Assembly: GCA_023392285.1 (NCBI GenBank) | Contig: JAEVZK010000050.1 | Location: forward strand, 1 to 57,143 | From: Armatimonadota bacterium | GTDB lineage: Bacteria > Armatimonadota > Fimbriimonadia > Fimbriimonadales > Fimbriimonadaceae | DNA: 57,143 nucleotides | Direction of reading: 5' to 3' | Shown: positions 7,009 through 14,909 of the stretch, one piece after another | Numbering within the stretch: the stretch's first letter is position 1 | How the letters are laid out: the number at the start of each line of letters is the position of its first letter | Notes under the pieces: generated by a model | What the model was told of the DNA's origin: nothing | The model's database searches: none | Seen by the model: only the letters and a program-made list of their open reading frames with translations | Translations under genes and position numbers: made by a program

Positions 7009-8100
7009 ATGAGTCAGCCTTACGATCGCGTTTACAACTTCTCAGCCGGCCCGTGCACCCTCGAAGTCGAGGTTTTGGAACAGGCGCGTGACGGGATGCT
7101 GAATTGGAACGGCACGGGCATGTCGGTGATGGAAATGAGCCACCGGGGGGCCGCTTTCGAGGGCATCGTCGCCAAGGCAGAAGCCGACTTGCGCAAGCTG
7201 ATGGGCATCGGCGATGAATTCCATGTGCTGTTCTTGCAAGGTGGAGCGAGTTTGCAGAACACGATGCTGCCGAATAGCTTTCTACCGAAGGATTCGACGG
7301 CCGATTATATTGTGACGGGCGCTTGGGGCAAGAAGAGCGAGGAAGCGGCGCGACTGATTGGCAACGTGAATACGGCCTACAGCGGCAAGTCTCACAACTA
7401 CAGCGAAGTTCCAGAAATGGGCGATCTTAGCCTCACGCCGAACGCGGCCTACGTTCACTACACGTCGAATGAAACGATTCAGGGAGTCGAATTCAAGAGC
7501 GATCTCCAGTTGGATGCGCCCACGATTTGCGATGTGTCGTCGAACATTCTCTCGCGGGAATTCGATCTTTCGAAGTACGCGATGCTTTATGCCGGAGCCC
7601 AAAAAAACATGGGGCCCGCGGGAATGACGCTTGTGCTCATCCGCGACAGCTTCCTGGACAAAGCACCGGAGAGCACTCATCCCATGCTGGATTACCGCTT
7701 AATGGCGAAGAACCACTCGCTATACAACACGCCTCCGTGCTGGTCCATCTATGTGGCGGGTCTGACCTACGCTTGGCTGCTCGAAAACGGCGGAGTGCCG
7801 GCGATGAACAAGCGAAACGAGGAGAAAGCGGCCATCATCTACGACGCAATCGATTCCTCGGACGGTTTTTACAAAGGGCACGCGGCGAAGAACTGTCGAT
7901 CGGTTATGAATGTGACGTTCACCTTACGCGATGACGAACTGACCAAGGAGTTTCTCAAGTTCACGGAAGAGAGGAAACTCGACGGCCTGAAAGGGCACCG
8001 ATCCGTTGGCGGCATTCGGGCCTCGATCTACAATGCATTTCCGAAGGAAGGCTGCGAAGTGCTTGCTCAGGCGATGAAAGACTTCAAGGCTAAGCACTAG
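7009..8100 (+). CDS. serC: Phosphoserine aminotransferase
   Basis: 363 residues, the full family length. It converts 3-phosphohydroxypyruvate plus glutamate to phosphoserine (serine pathway) and, in some bacteria, acts in pyridoxine synthesis. Landmarks: N-terminal YNFSAGPCTL, GMSVMEMSHRG, LQGGASLQ, and the PLP-lysine region AGAQKNMGPAG with Lys199. The C-terminal GHRSVGGIRASIYNAF loop is typical. It stands alone on the plus strand and its TAG overlaps the stop of the convergent zinc-finger gene inside a CTAG. Confidence 0.97.
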   Translation: MSQPYDRVYNFSAGPCTLEVEVLEQARDGMLNWNGTGMSVMEMSHRGAAFEGIVAKAEADLRKLMGIGDEFHVLFLQGGASLQNTMLPNSFLPKDSTADYIVTGAWGKKSEEAARLIGNVNTAYSGKSHNYSEVPEMGDLSLTPNAAYVHYTSNETIQGVEFKSDLQLDAPTICDVSSNILSREFDLSKYAMLYAGAQKNMGPAGMTLVLIRDSFLDKAPESTHPMLDYRLMAKNHSLYNTPPCWSIYVAGLTYAWLLENGGVPAMNKRNEEKAAIIYDAIDSSDGFYKGHAAKNCRSVMNVTFTLRDDELTKEFLKFTEERKLDGLKGHRSVGGIRASIYNAFPKEGCEVLAQAMKDFKAKH

Positions 8101-8351
8101 ACGAACTGCTGATCGATGTAGCACCAGCGCCAAGACTCACCCGGCTCTACTGACCTCATGACCGGGTGAGCGGTTTTGTGGAAGTGCGCGGTAGCGTGCC
8201 GGTTCTTTGAGTTATCACAGCATCCCACGTGGCCGCAGATGAGGCACATTCGAAGGTGAACCCAGGTGTCGCCGGATTGGAGGCACTCCTCACAGCCATC
8301 GGTGTTTGGCTCGACGGGCTGAATCTGGTTAAGATGGGAGCATGGCACCAC
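8097..8351 (-). CDS. UBP-type zinc finger protein
   Basis: 84 residues made almost entirely of a zf-UBP domain. The Cys/His ligands are visible as CSHL near the N-terminus, CEEC, CLICGHVGCC, and the His-rich HATAHFHKTAHPV, followed by WRWCYID. In eukaryotes this domain binds the C-terminus of ubiquitin. Free-standing bacterial versions are widespread and their ligand is unknown. The stop codon shares the palindrome CTAG with serC (positions 8097-8100). Confidence 0.92.
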   Translation of the reverse strand: MVPCSHLNQIQPVEPNTDGCEECLQSGDTWVHLRMCLICGHVGCCDNSKNRHATAHFHKTAHPVMRSVEPGESWRWCYIDQQFV

Positions 8352-8361
8352 TCCAGTTTAC

Positions 8362-8410
8362 TGCGAGTTCTTTCTAGGTGCGATACTCGCATTCAGAGCA
8401 AGAACTCGCA
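8362..8410. promoter_or_regulatory. Perfect 11-bp inverted repeat in a divergent intergenic region
   Basis: TGCGAGTTCTT at 8362-8372 and its exact reverse complement AAGAACTCGCA at 8400-8410, separated by 27 bases and followed by A6. It lies between the minus-strand UBP zinc-finger gene (start 8351) and the plus-strand small gene at 8490. It could be an operator pair or a hairpin in the leader of the UBP gene. The U-tract on the minus strand precedes the stem, so it is not a normal terminator for either gene. Confidence 0.45.
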
Positions 8411-8454
8411 AAAAAGTCTCCTCATTTTTCGATCTTTTGGACGAAAAGGGCGTC

Positions 8455-8460
8455 TACAAT
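8455..8460 (+). promoter_or_regulatory. Putative -10 box for the small gene at 8490
   Basis: TACAAT is placed so that transcription would begin near 8467, leaving a ~23-base leader with the ribosome site AAGGAGGG (8476-8483) before the ATG at 8490. No good -35 box is visible at the usual spacing. This position argues against using the earlier ATG at 8463. Confidence 0.45.
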
Positions 8461-8489
8461 AGATGAGCGTCCAACAAGGAGGGCCAGCC

Positions 8490-8705
8490 ATGCAGAACGG
8501 GAATGATCCCAGCGGGCTAAAGCTCACCGAAGAGGAGGCGTTCGCGCTCTTGGGTTTGTGTTTAACAAGTCCTAATGGGCTCGATACGGTCTCTGAACGG
8601 GCGTTGAGGAAGCTAGCCGAGTACTGTTCATTATCAAGCAATCATAAAAAAATCGCTGGTACCGTGATGCATCCGATTCGCGAGCTGGGTAAGGCGGGAG
8701 TTTAA
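8490..8705 (+). CDS. Small protein of unknown function (71 aa)
   Basis: The ribosome site AAGGAGGG lies 6 bases before the ATG at 8490, so this start is preferred over the in-frame ATG at 8463. The product, MQNGNDPSGLKLTEEEAFALL..., is soluble and mostly helical with no known motif. The middle resembles a small helical bundle. It ends just before a strong intrinsic terminator, so it is a monocistronic unit. Confidence 0.7.
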   Translation: MQNGNDPSGLKLTEEEAFALLGLCLTSPNGLDTVSERALRKLAEYCSLSSNHKKIAGTVMHPIRELGKAGV

Positions 8706-8728
8706 CATTTCCGCCTCCGCAAAATGAG

Positions 8729-8760
8729 AAGCCTGGAATTCTTCCAGGCTTTCTTTTTTA
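8729..8760 (+). terminator. Intrinsic terminator after the small gene
   Basis: AAGCCTGGAA, a 3-base loop, TTCCAGGCTT, then a run rich in T (TCTTTTTT). It is a perfect 10-bp stem. Its T-run overlaps the stop codon of the convergent PEP-CTERM gene. Confidence 0.9.
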
Positions 8761-9495
8761 TCTCTTAGCCCTTCTTTTCAGGAGCGCGAGAGCGCCGACC
8801 GCCAAGGCCATGCTCGATGCAGGCTCGGGCACCGGGCTGCCGGAGAAGTTCAGGTTGTCAACGATCGCAAAATCGCTGCCTACGTTGTTCCCGAAAATCA
8901 CGATCTGTCCATGTTCTGGGCTTGCGACCGGCAGGAGGCCGTACGAACCCACGTAGCCGTTGTTCAGATACACGTCTGCCCCGCCCGCAAGATAATTCAG
9001 ATCTACCCGGAAGTGATTCCAGATCTGGGAGATCACGGGCACGTTCGTCTCTACCGTTCCAATCCATGCGCTCCGCAAGGTTAGCTTCTTGCCTGCCGAC
9101 ACTCCAACTGCGATCCGGTCGAGACCGCTATACGAATCGGCGACTCCCCAGAAGCCGGTGGGTTGGTCTCCCGATATGATCATCATGTCCCACTCCAACT
9201 GCATCACGGGATTTTGAGTCGTTGATCCATAACCGGGATGGCTGATCGAAATGCCTTGGTAATTCGAGTCGCCTGATTTGCTGAGTTGCAAAGCCTGGCT
9301 GCCACTCTGCGCCCAGTTGTGCTGGATTGTTCCTGTCGGGTTACCGTTCAGCGATTCCCAACCGTTTGAACCGGAGACGGTAGATCCGTCGGCATAATCT
9401 GGAGCTTCAAATCCGGTCGAAAAAATCGTCGCCGCATGGCTCATGGCACCGACCGCGAGGGCGGCGATGCTGATGATTGATTTTGTTATTTTCAT
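8758..9495 (-). CDS. PEP-CTERM sorting-signal exported protein
   Basis: 245 residues. The signal peptide spans about 1-21 (ending MSHA). The central beta-rich region resembles a concanavalin-like or laminin-G-like exported domain (DNLNF near the end). The C-terminus is VPEP, then a hydrophobic stretch, then KRRAKR, the tripartite PEP-CTERM anchor cleaved and sorted by exosortase. No exosortase gene is in this window. GGGGAGAG just before the ATG is a good ribosome site. It is probably surface or exopolysaccharide associated, with ligand unknown. Confidence 0.9.
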   Translation of the reverse strand: MKITKSIISIAALAVGAMSHAATIFSTGFEAPDYADGSTVSGSNGWESLNGNPTGTIQHNWAQSGSQALQLSKSGDSNYQGISISHPGYGSTTQNPVMQLEWDMMIISGDQPTGFWGVADSYSGLDRIAVGVSAGKKLTLRSAWIGTVETNVPVISQIWNHFRVDLNYLAGGADVYLNNGYVGSYGLLPVASPEHGQIVIFGNNVGSDFAIVDNLNFSGSPVPEPASSMALAVGALALLKRRAKR

Positions 9496-9551
9496 GTTCT
9501 CTCCCCTAAATAAATGGAATAACGGCCGCCCACAAAGCTGGGCTGACCACC

Positions 9552-10088
9552 TTACTTTTCTTTCCTAAATTGACTTCCTTGTCCGGTACCGCCCGGGGCG
9601 ATCACCATCACTGGCTTTCCGTCCGTGCCCGAGGTCAGCGACCAGCGATACTTGGTCGCCGCTTCATTCTTCAGGTCAGCTTCGGTCATCGCGCGTTCAA
9701 AGTTGTACTTCTTTACCTGCGTGTCCTTGCTCACATAGTGCCCCTTGGTTGGCTTCAGGCGGAACATGTCCCCCTCGACGACGACCTTGCCTTCCGAGTC
9801 GCTCCAGATCTTCGTCGTCCAGCCAGCTGCGGGCGTGCTTTCGACATAGAAGAACTTGTGATAAGTGCCATCGGGATTAAAGACAAACGTGCAGCTCATC
9901 CCTCCTCCATGGCCCAGGTACGCCCCGTTGCTCTTGTCGTAAAAGGTTGTGGGGTTGATGGTGCCCCAGCGCCACTCGCCCACCATCTTTGCTGGCATGC
10001 TCGACTGCATTCCTGCGATCGAGCAAGCAACTAGGCCTGCCATAGCCAATGCGCCCATCCCTAAGCGCGCTCTGTCCTTGTTTTGCAT
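9552..10088 (-). CDS. Putative lipoprotein of unknown function
   Basis: 178 residues from the ATG at 10088, chosen because AGGAGAGGAT directly precedes it; a longer frame to 10145 has no ribosome site. The lipobox LVAC (Cys22) follows a hydrophobic stretch. The mature part begins with a GEWRWGT strand and continues as a beta-rich domain (SCTFVFNPDGTYHKFFYVES), suggesting a lipocalin-like barrel, though this is uncertain. It stands alone between the PEP-CTERM and MscS genes. Confidence 0.75.
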   Translation of the reverse strand: MQNKDRARLGMGALAMAGLVACSIAGMQSSMPAKMVGEWRWGTINPTTFYDKSNGAYLGHGGGMSCTFVFNPDGTYHKFFYVESTPAAGWTTKIWSDSEGKVVVEGDMFRLKPTKGHYVSKDTQVKKYNFERAMTEADLKNEAATKYRWSLTSGTDGKPVMVIAPGGTGQGSQFRKEK

Positions 10089-10226
10089 ATCCTCTCCTTT
10101 TGATCCGCGAGGCATCTTGACCCGCGACGAAGAAAACAATACCAACCGAATAAAACTCAGAAATTCGGTGGTAGGACCGAGTGCTTATGAGGCAGCAGCT
10201 GCCTAGGGCAAAAGAACCAAAGGCTG

Positions 10227-11348
10227 CTACTGAGCGCTTGGGTTTACCGGTTCGTCAATCGGCATTGGGGCTCCGTTGATGGCGACCCGGGATTTTTCAG
10301 CAGCGCGGAAGATCGCGAGGATCAGGTTGCCACGCTCGCGAGCCTCATCACGAAACGAGTTTGCCTCAAGGAAACACTGCACGAGGATTCCGGTCGATCC
10401 TTCGCCGAGTTCGTTCACCTCTACGATGGTGCGTCCTTTCACGGCTGCCTCGACTTGATCCAAGTATTCTCGGATTTCTTGCACAAATTGTTCGAGCCGG
10501 TCGGCTTTATTGGCGTTGCTAACGCGAACGAGGAACCGCTGACGGCGATACCGCCGCGCTCCATAATTCTCCACCGCTGCCTTGATCAGATTGGAGTTTG
10601 GCAAGGTGATCATCGAGTCTTCGAAGGTGCGCACCTTTGTGCTGCGCAAGTTAATTTCCTCGACAATGCCCTCCACTTTGTCGATTTTCACCCAGTCGCC
10701 TAGCGCGAAGGGCATATCGAACAGGATCGTCAGCGATCCAAAAACGTTCTCGACGCTGTCCTTTGCGGCGAGCGCCACCACCAAACCGCCGATGCCGACT
10801 CCCGCGAGCAGTCCAGTGATGTTGACGCCGAACTCTCCCAAGCTCAGGAGAACACCAGCGGTCAGAATAACAAATCGAACGAGCTTGCGCGTGACTGGGA
10901 TCAGCAAACGTTCTGCGTTTGCCACAGAAGTCGCACGGTGAGCCAAGGCATCGCATATCGCATCCCAGACTCCGTAGACAAGGAGCACGCTACCAATAAT
11001 CGTGAGCGTCTCAACGACCAGACTCAGCCGGTAGGCGAGCACCTCACTCAGTTCCAGCTGAACAGAGGTGAGATAGTAGGGAAGGATGAATCCGAGGATG
11101 CCCACCGCCCGTTGGATCGACGGCGCGCCCGTTTCACTCTTGGCACCGGTTTGTCGATGACGCAAGGCCAGTAGGCGGCGAACTGCGGAGCGGAAGACGA
11201 AACTTGCGACCAATCCCGCGAGGACAATTGCGAGGAGTCCAACCCATTGCCACGCTTCCAAACCCAGGAAAACGCCTTTGAACTGGGTAGCCCAAGCGGG
11301 TGGCGCGGCGGCGGCCGAGGCCGCCCACCCGGTTAGGACAGTCAACAT
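10227..11348 (-). CDS. MscS-family mechanosensitive ion channel
   Basis: 373 residues from the ATG at 11348. There are four or so N-terminal membrane segments, then the pore helix and beta domain signature GIGGLVVALAAKDSVENVFGS..., FDMPFALGDWVKI and the STKVRTFEDSMITLPNS loop that define the MscS family. It releases solutes under hypo-osmotic stress. The gene lies 8 bp downstream of the DUF554 gene on the same strand and is probably co-transcribed with it. The C-terminal cytoplasmic vestibule domain is present and complete. Confidence 0.93.
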   Translation of the reverse strand: MLTVLTGWAASAAAAPPAWATQFKGVFLGLEAWQWVGLLAIVLAGLVASFVFRSAVRRLLALRHRQTGAKSETGAPSIQRAVGILGFILPYYLTSVQLELSEVLAYRLSLVVETLTIIGSVLLVYGVWDAICDALAHRATSVANAERLLIPVTRKLVRFVILTAGVLLSLGEFGVNITGLLAGVGIGGLVVALAAKDSVENVFGSLTILFDMPFALGDWVKIDKVEGIVEEINLRSTKVRTFEDSMITLPNSNLIKAAVENYGARRYRRQRFLVRVSNANKADRLEQFVQEIREYLDQVEAAVKGRTIVEVNELGEGSTGILVQCFLEANSFRDEARERGNLILAIFRAAEKSRVAINGAPMPIDEPVNPSAQ

Positions 11349-11356
11349 CAAGCACT

Positions 11357-12070
11357 TCAGGCGGATATGGACACCGCCTTCTTCTCAAATCGGCGCAGGA
11401 GCAGGGCGACTAAGGGGGCTAGCGCAAGAGCAGGAAGATAGTTGGCCGTATGCAGATCCTTTAGCCCGAGCAAGCCGATGCCGGTCCCGAGCAGAATCGC
11501 GCCGCCGCTTGCGGTGAGCTCATCGAGCAACATCGGTGTCTGGACGAAGCGCTTGAGAGGCTTGGAGAGCAGAGTGAGTGATCCTTGGAAAAGAAGCAGC
11601 AAGACGGCTGTGACCAGCACACCGGCGCCGAAAGCCGCGGCGAGGAAGATGGCCCCGATGCCGTCCATCGTGCTCTTGAGGGCGAGCAGTTCGATGTCGC
11701 CCTCCAGCCCATCTTTGATACAGCCGAGGATCGTCATTGGGCCGATGCAGAAAAGTACGAAGCTTGTGATCAGGCCTTGATTGAAGGTTCCTGGTGCGCC
11801 TCCCAAGTGGACCCGACTCCATTCGCTAAGTGCGTTGATCCCCGCATGGATTCCGATTGCGAGGCCGATCACGCCTCCCACTGCCACGGCAACCGCCGCC
11901 ACCAGCACGTTGTGACTCTTAAGGAACAGCTTTAGCCCGATACCACAGGTGACGAGGCCAAGTCCGCTTAGCGCGACATCTTGAAAAGCGCGATCGAGGT
12001 GCTTGTTCACCAGCAATCCGATCGCCGCCCCTGCGGCGACCGTAGCCGTGTTGAGGAGCGTCCCGCGCAT
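11357..12070 (-). CDS. DUF554 family membrane protein
   Basis: 237 residues from the ATG at 12070, whose product starts MRGTLLNTATVAAGAAIGLL, the usual N-terminus of DUF554. An upstream in-frame extension to 12181 would run through a REP element and is rejected. Six to seven membrane segments are apparent, along with the family motifs CIGPMTILGCIKDGLEGD and KSTMDGIGAIFLAAAFGAG. Function is unknown; the family is annotated as a possible transporter or channel. It is upstream of and adjacent to the MscS gene. Confidence 0.9.
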   Translation of the reverse strand: MRGTLLNTATVAAGAAIGLLVNKHLDRAFQDVALSGLGLVTCGIGLKLFLKSHNVLVAAVAVAVGGVIGLAIGIHAGINALSEWSRVHLGGAPGTFNQGLITSFVLFCIGPMTILGCIKDGLEGDIELLALKSTMDGIGAIFLAAAFGAGVLVTAVLLLLFQGSLTLLSKPLKRFVQTPMLLDELTASGGAILLGTGIGLLGLKDLHTANYLPALALAPLVALLLRRFEKKAVSISA

Positions 12071-12088
12071 TGCTTTAGCGTACCTAGC

Positions 12089-12142
12089 GTCTTTGGACTG
12101 CGGTAATTCATTACCGCTTTCTTGCTGTGGCGCTTGCGCCAC
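12089..12142 (+). repeat. REP element upstream of the RAYT gene (two hairpins)
   Basis: TCTTTGGACT, then hairpin 1 GCGGTAAT-TC-ATTACCGC (12100-12117), then hairpin 2 GTGGCGC-TT-GCGCCAC (12127-12142). It is the inverted-orientation relative of the three elements downstream of the transposase. Both stems remain fully paired although their sequences differ from the downstream copies. Confidence 0.85.
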
Positions 12143-12163
12143 TGTCGGCCTTACAATTTTGGT

Positions 12164-12694
12164 GTGGTTCAGTGGCCGCATTCACCAAAACGAGAAGCAT
12201 TGCCGCCCGGGTCGTATATTGTCACGGCATCAACTCGCCACAAGGCCAACCTGCTGCACACCTCTGAGCGGCTGGATCACTTTAATGAGGTGCTGTTCCA
12301 AACAGCCGATGAATTCGGTTGGATGTTGGAAGCTTGGGCGATTTTCGCCAATCATTACCATCTCATCGCGAATTCAACACCAACCTCCGGAACGCTCAAG
12401 GCACTTCTGAAGAAGCTGCACGCTGTGAGCTCCATCTATCTTAACAAGCAAGACGGAACACCAGGGAGACAGTGCTGGTTCCAGTATTTCGACACTCAGC
12501 TAACCTTTGAAAAGTCATACTTGGCTCGGTTGAACTATGTACACAACAATCCTGTCAGGCACGGCTTGGTTTCCGATGCGCGCAGCTATAAGTGGTGCTC
12601 GGCGCAATGGTTTTTCCTCCGGGCTGACAAGCCATTTTACGAGACCGTGAGCAGTTTCAAGATCGATCAAGTCAACGTTTGGGATGACTTCTAA
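12164..12694 (+). CDS. REP-associated tyrosine transposase (RAYT, Y1_Tnp family)
   Basis: 176 residues from a GTG at 12164; an upstream TTG at 12122 would lie in the REP hairpin. It contains the HUH motif in FANHYHLIANS, a candidate catalytic Tyr in LHAVSSIYLNKQDG, and the conserved ending CWFQYFDTQLTFEKSYLARLNYVHNNPVRHGLV. RAYTs are single-copy IS200-like enzymes that bind and nick REP hairpins. Here REPs lie on both sides in opposite orientation, and the last codons (GACTTCTAA) are already part of the first downstream REP unit. It looks intact. Confidence 0.92.
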   Translation: MVQWPHSPKREALPPGSYIVTASTRHKANLLHTSERLDHFNEVLFQTADEFGWMLEAWAIFANHYHLIANSTPTSGTLKALLKKLHAVSSIYLNKQDGTPGRQCWFQYFDTQLTFEKSYLARLNYVHNNPVRHGLVSDARSYKWCSAQWFFLRADKPFYETVSSFKIDQVNVWDDF

Positions 12695-12930
12695 ACGCGA
12701 GCAAGCTCGCGAGGCAAAAGCGGTGATGAATCACCGCAGTCCAAAGAGAGCGGTCCGTTTACATCTTCGGGGAGACTTCTAAACGCGAGCAAGCTCGCGA
12801 GGCTAAAGCGGTGATGAATCACCGCAGTCCAAAGAGAGGGCCCGTTAACATCTTCTGGGATGACTTCTAAACGCGAGCAAGCTCGCGAGGCCTAAAGCGG
12901 TGATGAATCACCGCAGTCCAAAGAGAGGCG
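12681..12930 (-). repeat. Three tandem REP units downstream of the RAYT
   Basis: Three copies with a period of about 87 bp beginning near 12682, 12770 and 12855. Each has GACTTCTAAACGCGAGC, hairpin CGCGAGC-AA-GCTCGCG, then GCGGTGAT-GA-ATCACCGC and CAGTCCAAAGAGAG. The spacer between copies repeats the 3' end of the RAYT gene (the GT..AC...GGGA(T)GACTTC region), so the unit was duplicated together with that end. The third copy ends in AAAGAGAGG, 6 bases from the ATG of the next gene, and appears to supply its ribosome site. Confidence 0.92.
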
Positions 12931-12933
12931 TCC

Positions 12934-14205
12934 ATGTACAATCACGTTATGGATGCAGAGGCCCTGTACGCAGATGTTTTCGCCAACTATTCTGAACACA
13001 TCAATCCTTACCTTGCCAAGCTCATGGGCTTCGCTGGGTTTGGAGTGGAGATGCGGGCGGAAGGCTGCTACATCTGGGATCACGAAGGGAAGAAGTTCCT
13101 GGACTGCCTAGGAGGCTACGGAACCTTCAGTGTTGGGCACCGCCACCCGAAGGTCGTAGAGGCGGTCAAGAACCAACTGGACCAGATTGCCTTGAGCGGA
13201 AAGGCGTTCTTCAGCAAGCCGGCGGCAGATCTGGCCGCTCGGCTGGCAACGAAGACTCCGGCAGGAGTCGAATTCACGTTTTTCTGCAACTCGGGTACGG
13301 AAGCGGTCGAGGGTGCACTCAAGTTTGCCAGGGCTGTAACGGGGCGCACCAAGATCGTGTCCACTCACAATGCATTTCACGGAAAAACCCTTGGAGCTCT
13401 CAGTGTGATGGGCCGCGAAAAGTATCGGAAGCCTTTCGAGCCCTTGCTTCCGGGCGTCGAGTTCATCACCTACGGCAGCTCAGACGAAGCGGCAAAGGTG
13501 ATCGACGACCGGACCGCTTGCATGATCGTCGAGCCGATCCAAGGGGAAGGTGGGATCATCGTGCCGCCAGATGGATATCTATCAGATTTACGCGAAATCT
13601 GTAACCGAACGGGAGCCCTGTTGGTGGTGGACGAGGTCCAGACACCGCTTGGCCGCACCGGCTATTGGTTTGGCTGCGACCATGACGGGGTTAGCCCCGA
13701 TGTTATGGCGATTGCCAAATCGCTGGGCGGAGGCATCATGCCGATCGGCGCGGTTTGCGGCACGAAGGCAGTTTTCGAGGCCATCTATTCTCCCAACCCT
13801 CTCTCGCATACCAGCACGTTCGGGGGCAATAATTTGGCATGCGCAGCTGGTCTCGCGACCCTGGATGTGGTGGAGGATGAAGGACTGATCGAACGCAGCC
13901 GTACGATGGGCAAACTTTTCAAGGACGGTCTATCTGATGTCGCAGCGAAAAACCAGGATCTGGTGAAGGAAGTTCGCGGTCGCGGCCTGATGATCGGGCT
14001 CGAGTTCAACCTCGACGAGGTTGGTGAACTTGTGGTTGCGCAGATGCTGAAACGCGGTATGTGTGTGGCCTACACGCTGAACAATCCCCGTGTTCTTCGG
14101 TTCGAACCGCCTCTGATCATTCGCGAAGATCAAGTCGAGTGGGCGGTGCAGACGTTCTCGGACGCCCTGGCGGAGACGAAAGAGCTGCTCGCGATGCTAG
14201 TTTGA
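12934..14205 (+). CDS. Class III aminotransferase, putrescine aminotransferase-like
   Basis: 423 residues. The PLP-lysine is Lys262 in AIAKSLGGGIMPIGA. Other landmarks are FFCNSGTEAVEGALK, AFHGKTLGALS, VEPIQGEGGI, VDEVQTPLGRTG and HTSTFGGNNLACAA. The overall pattern (DCLGGYGTFSVGHRHP, FRKPFxPLLPG-like, TLNNPRVLRFEPPL) is closest to bacterial putrescine aminotransferase, which transfers the amino group of putrescine to 2-oxoglutarate. Ornithine or acetylornithine aminotransferase is an alternative. Translation seems to start directly after REP copy 3; a second ATG lies 15 bases on. Confidence 0.85.
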   Translation: MYNHVMDAEALYADVFANYSEHINPYLAKLMGFAGFGVEMRAEGCYIWDHEGKKFLDCLGGYGTFSVGHRHPKVVEAVKNQLDQIALSGKAFFSKPAADLAARLATKTPAGVEFTFFCNSGTEAVEGALKFARAVTGRTKIVSTHNAFHGKTLGALSVMGREKYRKPFEPLLPGVEFITYGSSDEAAKVIDDRTACMIVEPIQGEGGIIVPPDGYLSDLREICNRTGALLVVDEVQTPLGRTGYWFGCDHDGVSPDVMAIAKSLGGGIMPIGAVCGTKAVFEAIYSPNPLSHTSTFGGNNLACAAGLATLDVVEDEGLIERSRTMGKLFKDGLSDVAAKNQDLVKEVRGRGLMIGLEFNLDEVGELVVAQMLKRGMCVAYTLNNPRVLRFEPPLIIREDQVEWAVQTFSDALAETKELLAMLV

Positions 14206-14333
14206 TGGCGTTTGACCCATTTGACCGTCAGGATGCCGGTTTAAATGACTAAATGTTCCGACGGCTTAGCCTTTAAAATCCGGCAAGTCTTACAGGCTTA
14301 GACGGTGCAGCAGGTTCACTTTCCGCGTCACCC

Positions 14334-14386
14334 CTCCGCCCGCCGGAGATGATTGTGCTCCATGCGGGGGAGGGGCGGGGGGTGCG
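14334..14386. repeat. Left inverted repeat flanking the DUF559 gene
   Basis: About 50 bp beginning CTCCGCCCGCCGGAGATG and running into a G-rich stretch. Its reverse complement recurs with few changes at 14771-14820. Both arms share GATGATTGTG and GCGGGGGAGGGGC. The gene and both arms make a unit of about 490 bp. Confidence 0.8.
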
Positions 14387-14398
14387 TATGATGGTTGC

Positions 14399-14770
14399 AT
14401 GCGTGAGAACATGCGGAATTCGAGCAAACAAGCGACCGCCAAGGCGCGGAGGCTTCGCAAGTCTATGGGTGCTTCCGAGCTTAAGCTCTGGAACGATCTC
14501 AGAAATGGAAAGATCGGCTTCAGAGTGCGCAGGCAGTTTGCAGTTGGGCCGTATGTTCTCGACTTCTACATCTGTCAAGCGAAACTCTGCATCGAAGTGG
14601 ACGGAGAAGTTCACGATCGCAAAGCCGATTCTGATCTCCTGCGTGATGCTTATCTGGAGCGGCTCGGAATCGCCACGATGCGGATCAGGTCTTGGGAGCT
14701 TTGGGGAGACTTTGACTTTGCTGAATCGATTCGACTGCGCGCATGCGAGCGGCTGGGCGTGGATCCCTGA
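14399..14770 (+). CDS. DUF559 (Vsr-like PD-(D/E)xK) endonuclease-type protein
   Basis: 123 residues. The N-terminus is basic. The nuclease core is visible as KLWNDLRNGKIGFRVRRQ, then LDFY (Asp) and IEVDGEVHD (the ExD pair), with a C-terminal R-x-R-x-W-E strand. The family resembles Vsr mismatch endonuclease. Free-standing DUF559 proteins are common and mostly uncharacterised. The gene is enclosed by inverted repeats, with the ATG 13 bp after the left arm and the stop 1 bp before the right arm, so it looks like a mobile or once-mobile cassette. Confidence 0.9.
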   Translation: MRENMRNSSKQATAKARRLRKSMGASELKLWNDLRNGKIGFRVRRQFAVGPYVLDFYICQAKLCIEVDGEVHDRKADSDLLRDAYLERLGIATMRIRSWELWGDFDFAESIRLRACERLGVDP

Positions 14771-14820
14771 CCCCCACCCCTGCCCCTCCCCCGCACGCGC
14801 ACAATCATCGCGGCGGGCGG
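14771..14820. repeat. Right inverted repeat flanking the DUF559 gene
   Basis: Reverse complement of the left arm at 14334-14386: C-rich run, then GCACAATCATC, then CGGCGGGCGG. The region after it (14821-14908) contains a further partial copy of the CGCCGGAGATGA motif near 14884 and otherwise no gene. Confidence 0.8.
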
Positions 14821-14909
14821 AGAGGTTCTCTAAGTACCAATCTGCCGCGCTCGCGAGCAGGTTGGCGGGCGCAGGATCTCTCCCGCCGGAGATGAGTGTG
14901 GCTAGAGTT

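Noticed and set aside
12122..12163. Upstream TTG start for the RAYT
   Set aside because: It lies inside a REP hairpin; the GTG at 12164 gives a normal N-terminus for the family.
12681..12930. Three regular repeats considered as a CRISPR array
   Set aside because: The units are double-hairpin REPs, the intervening sequence is itself repeated, and no cas genes are present.
14341..14390. G-rich run before the DUF559 gene considered as a G-quadruplex regulator
   Set aside because: The G-runs belong to the inverted repeat arm, which explains them better; there is no independent support.
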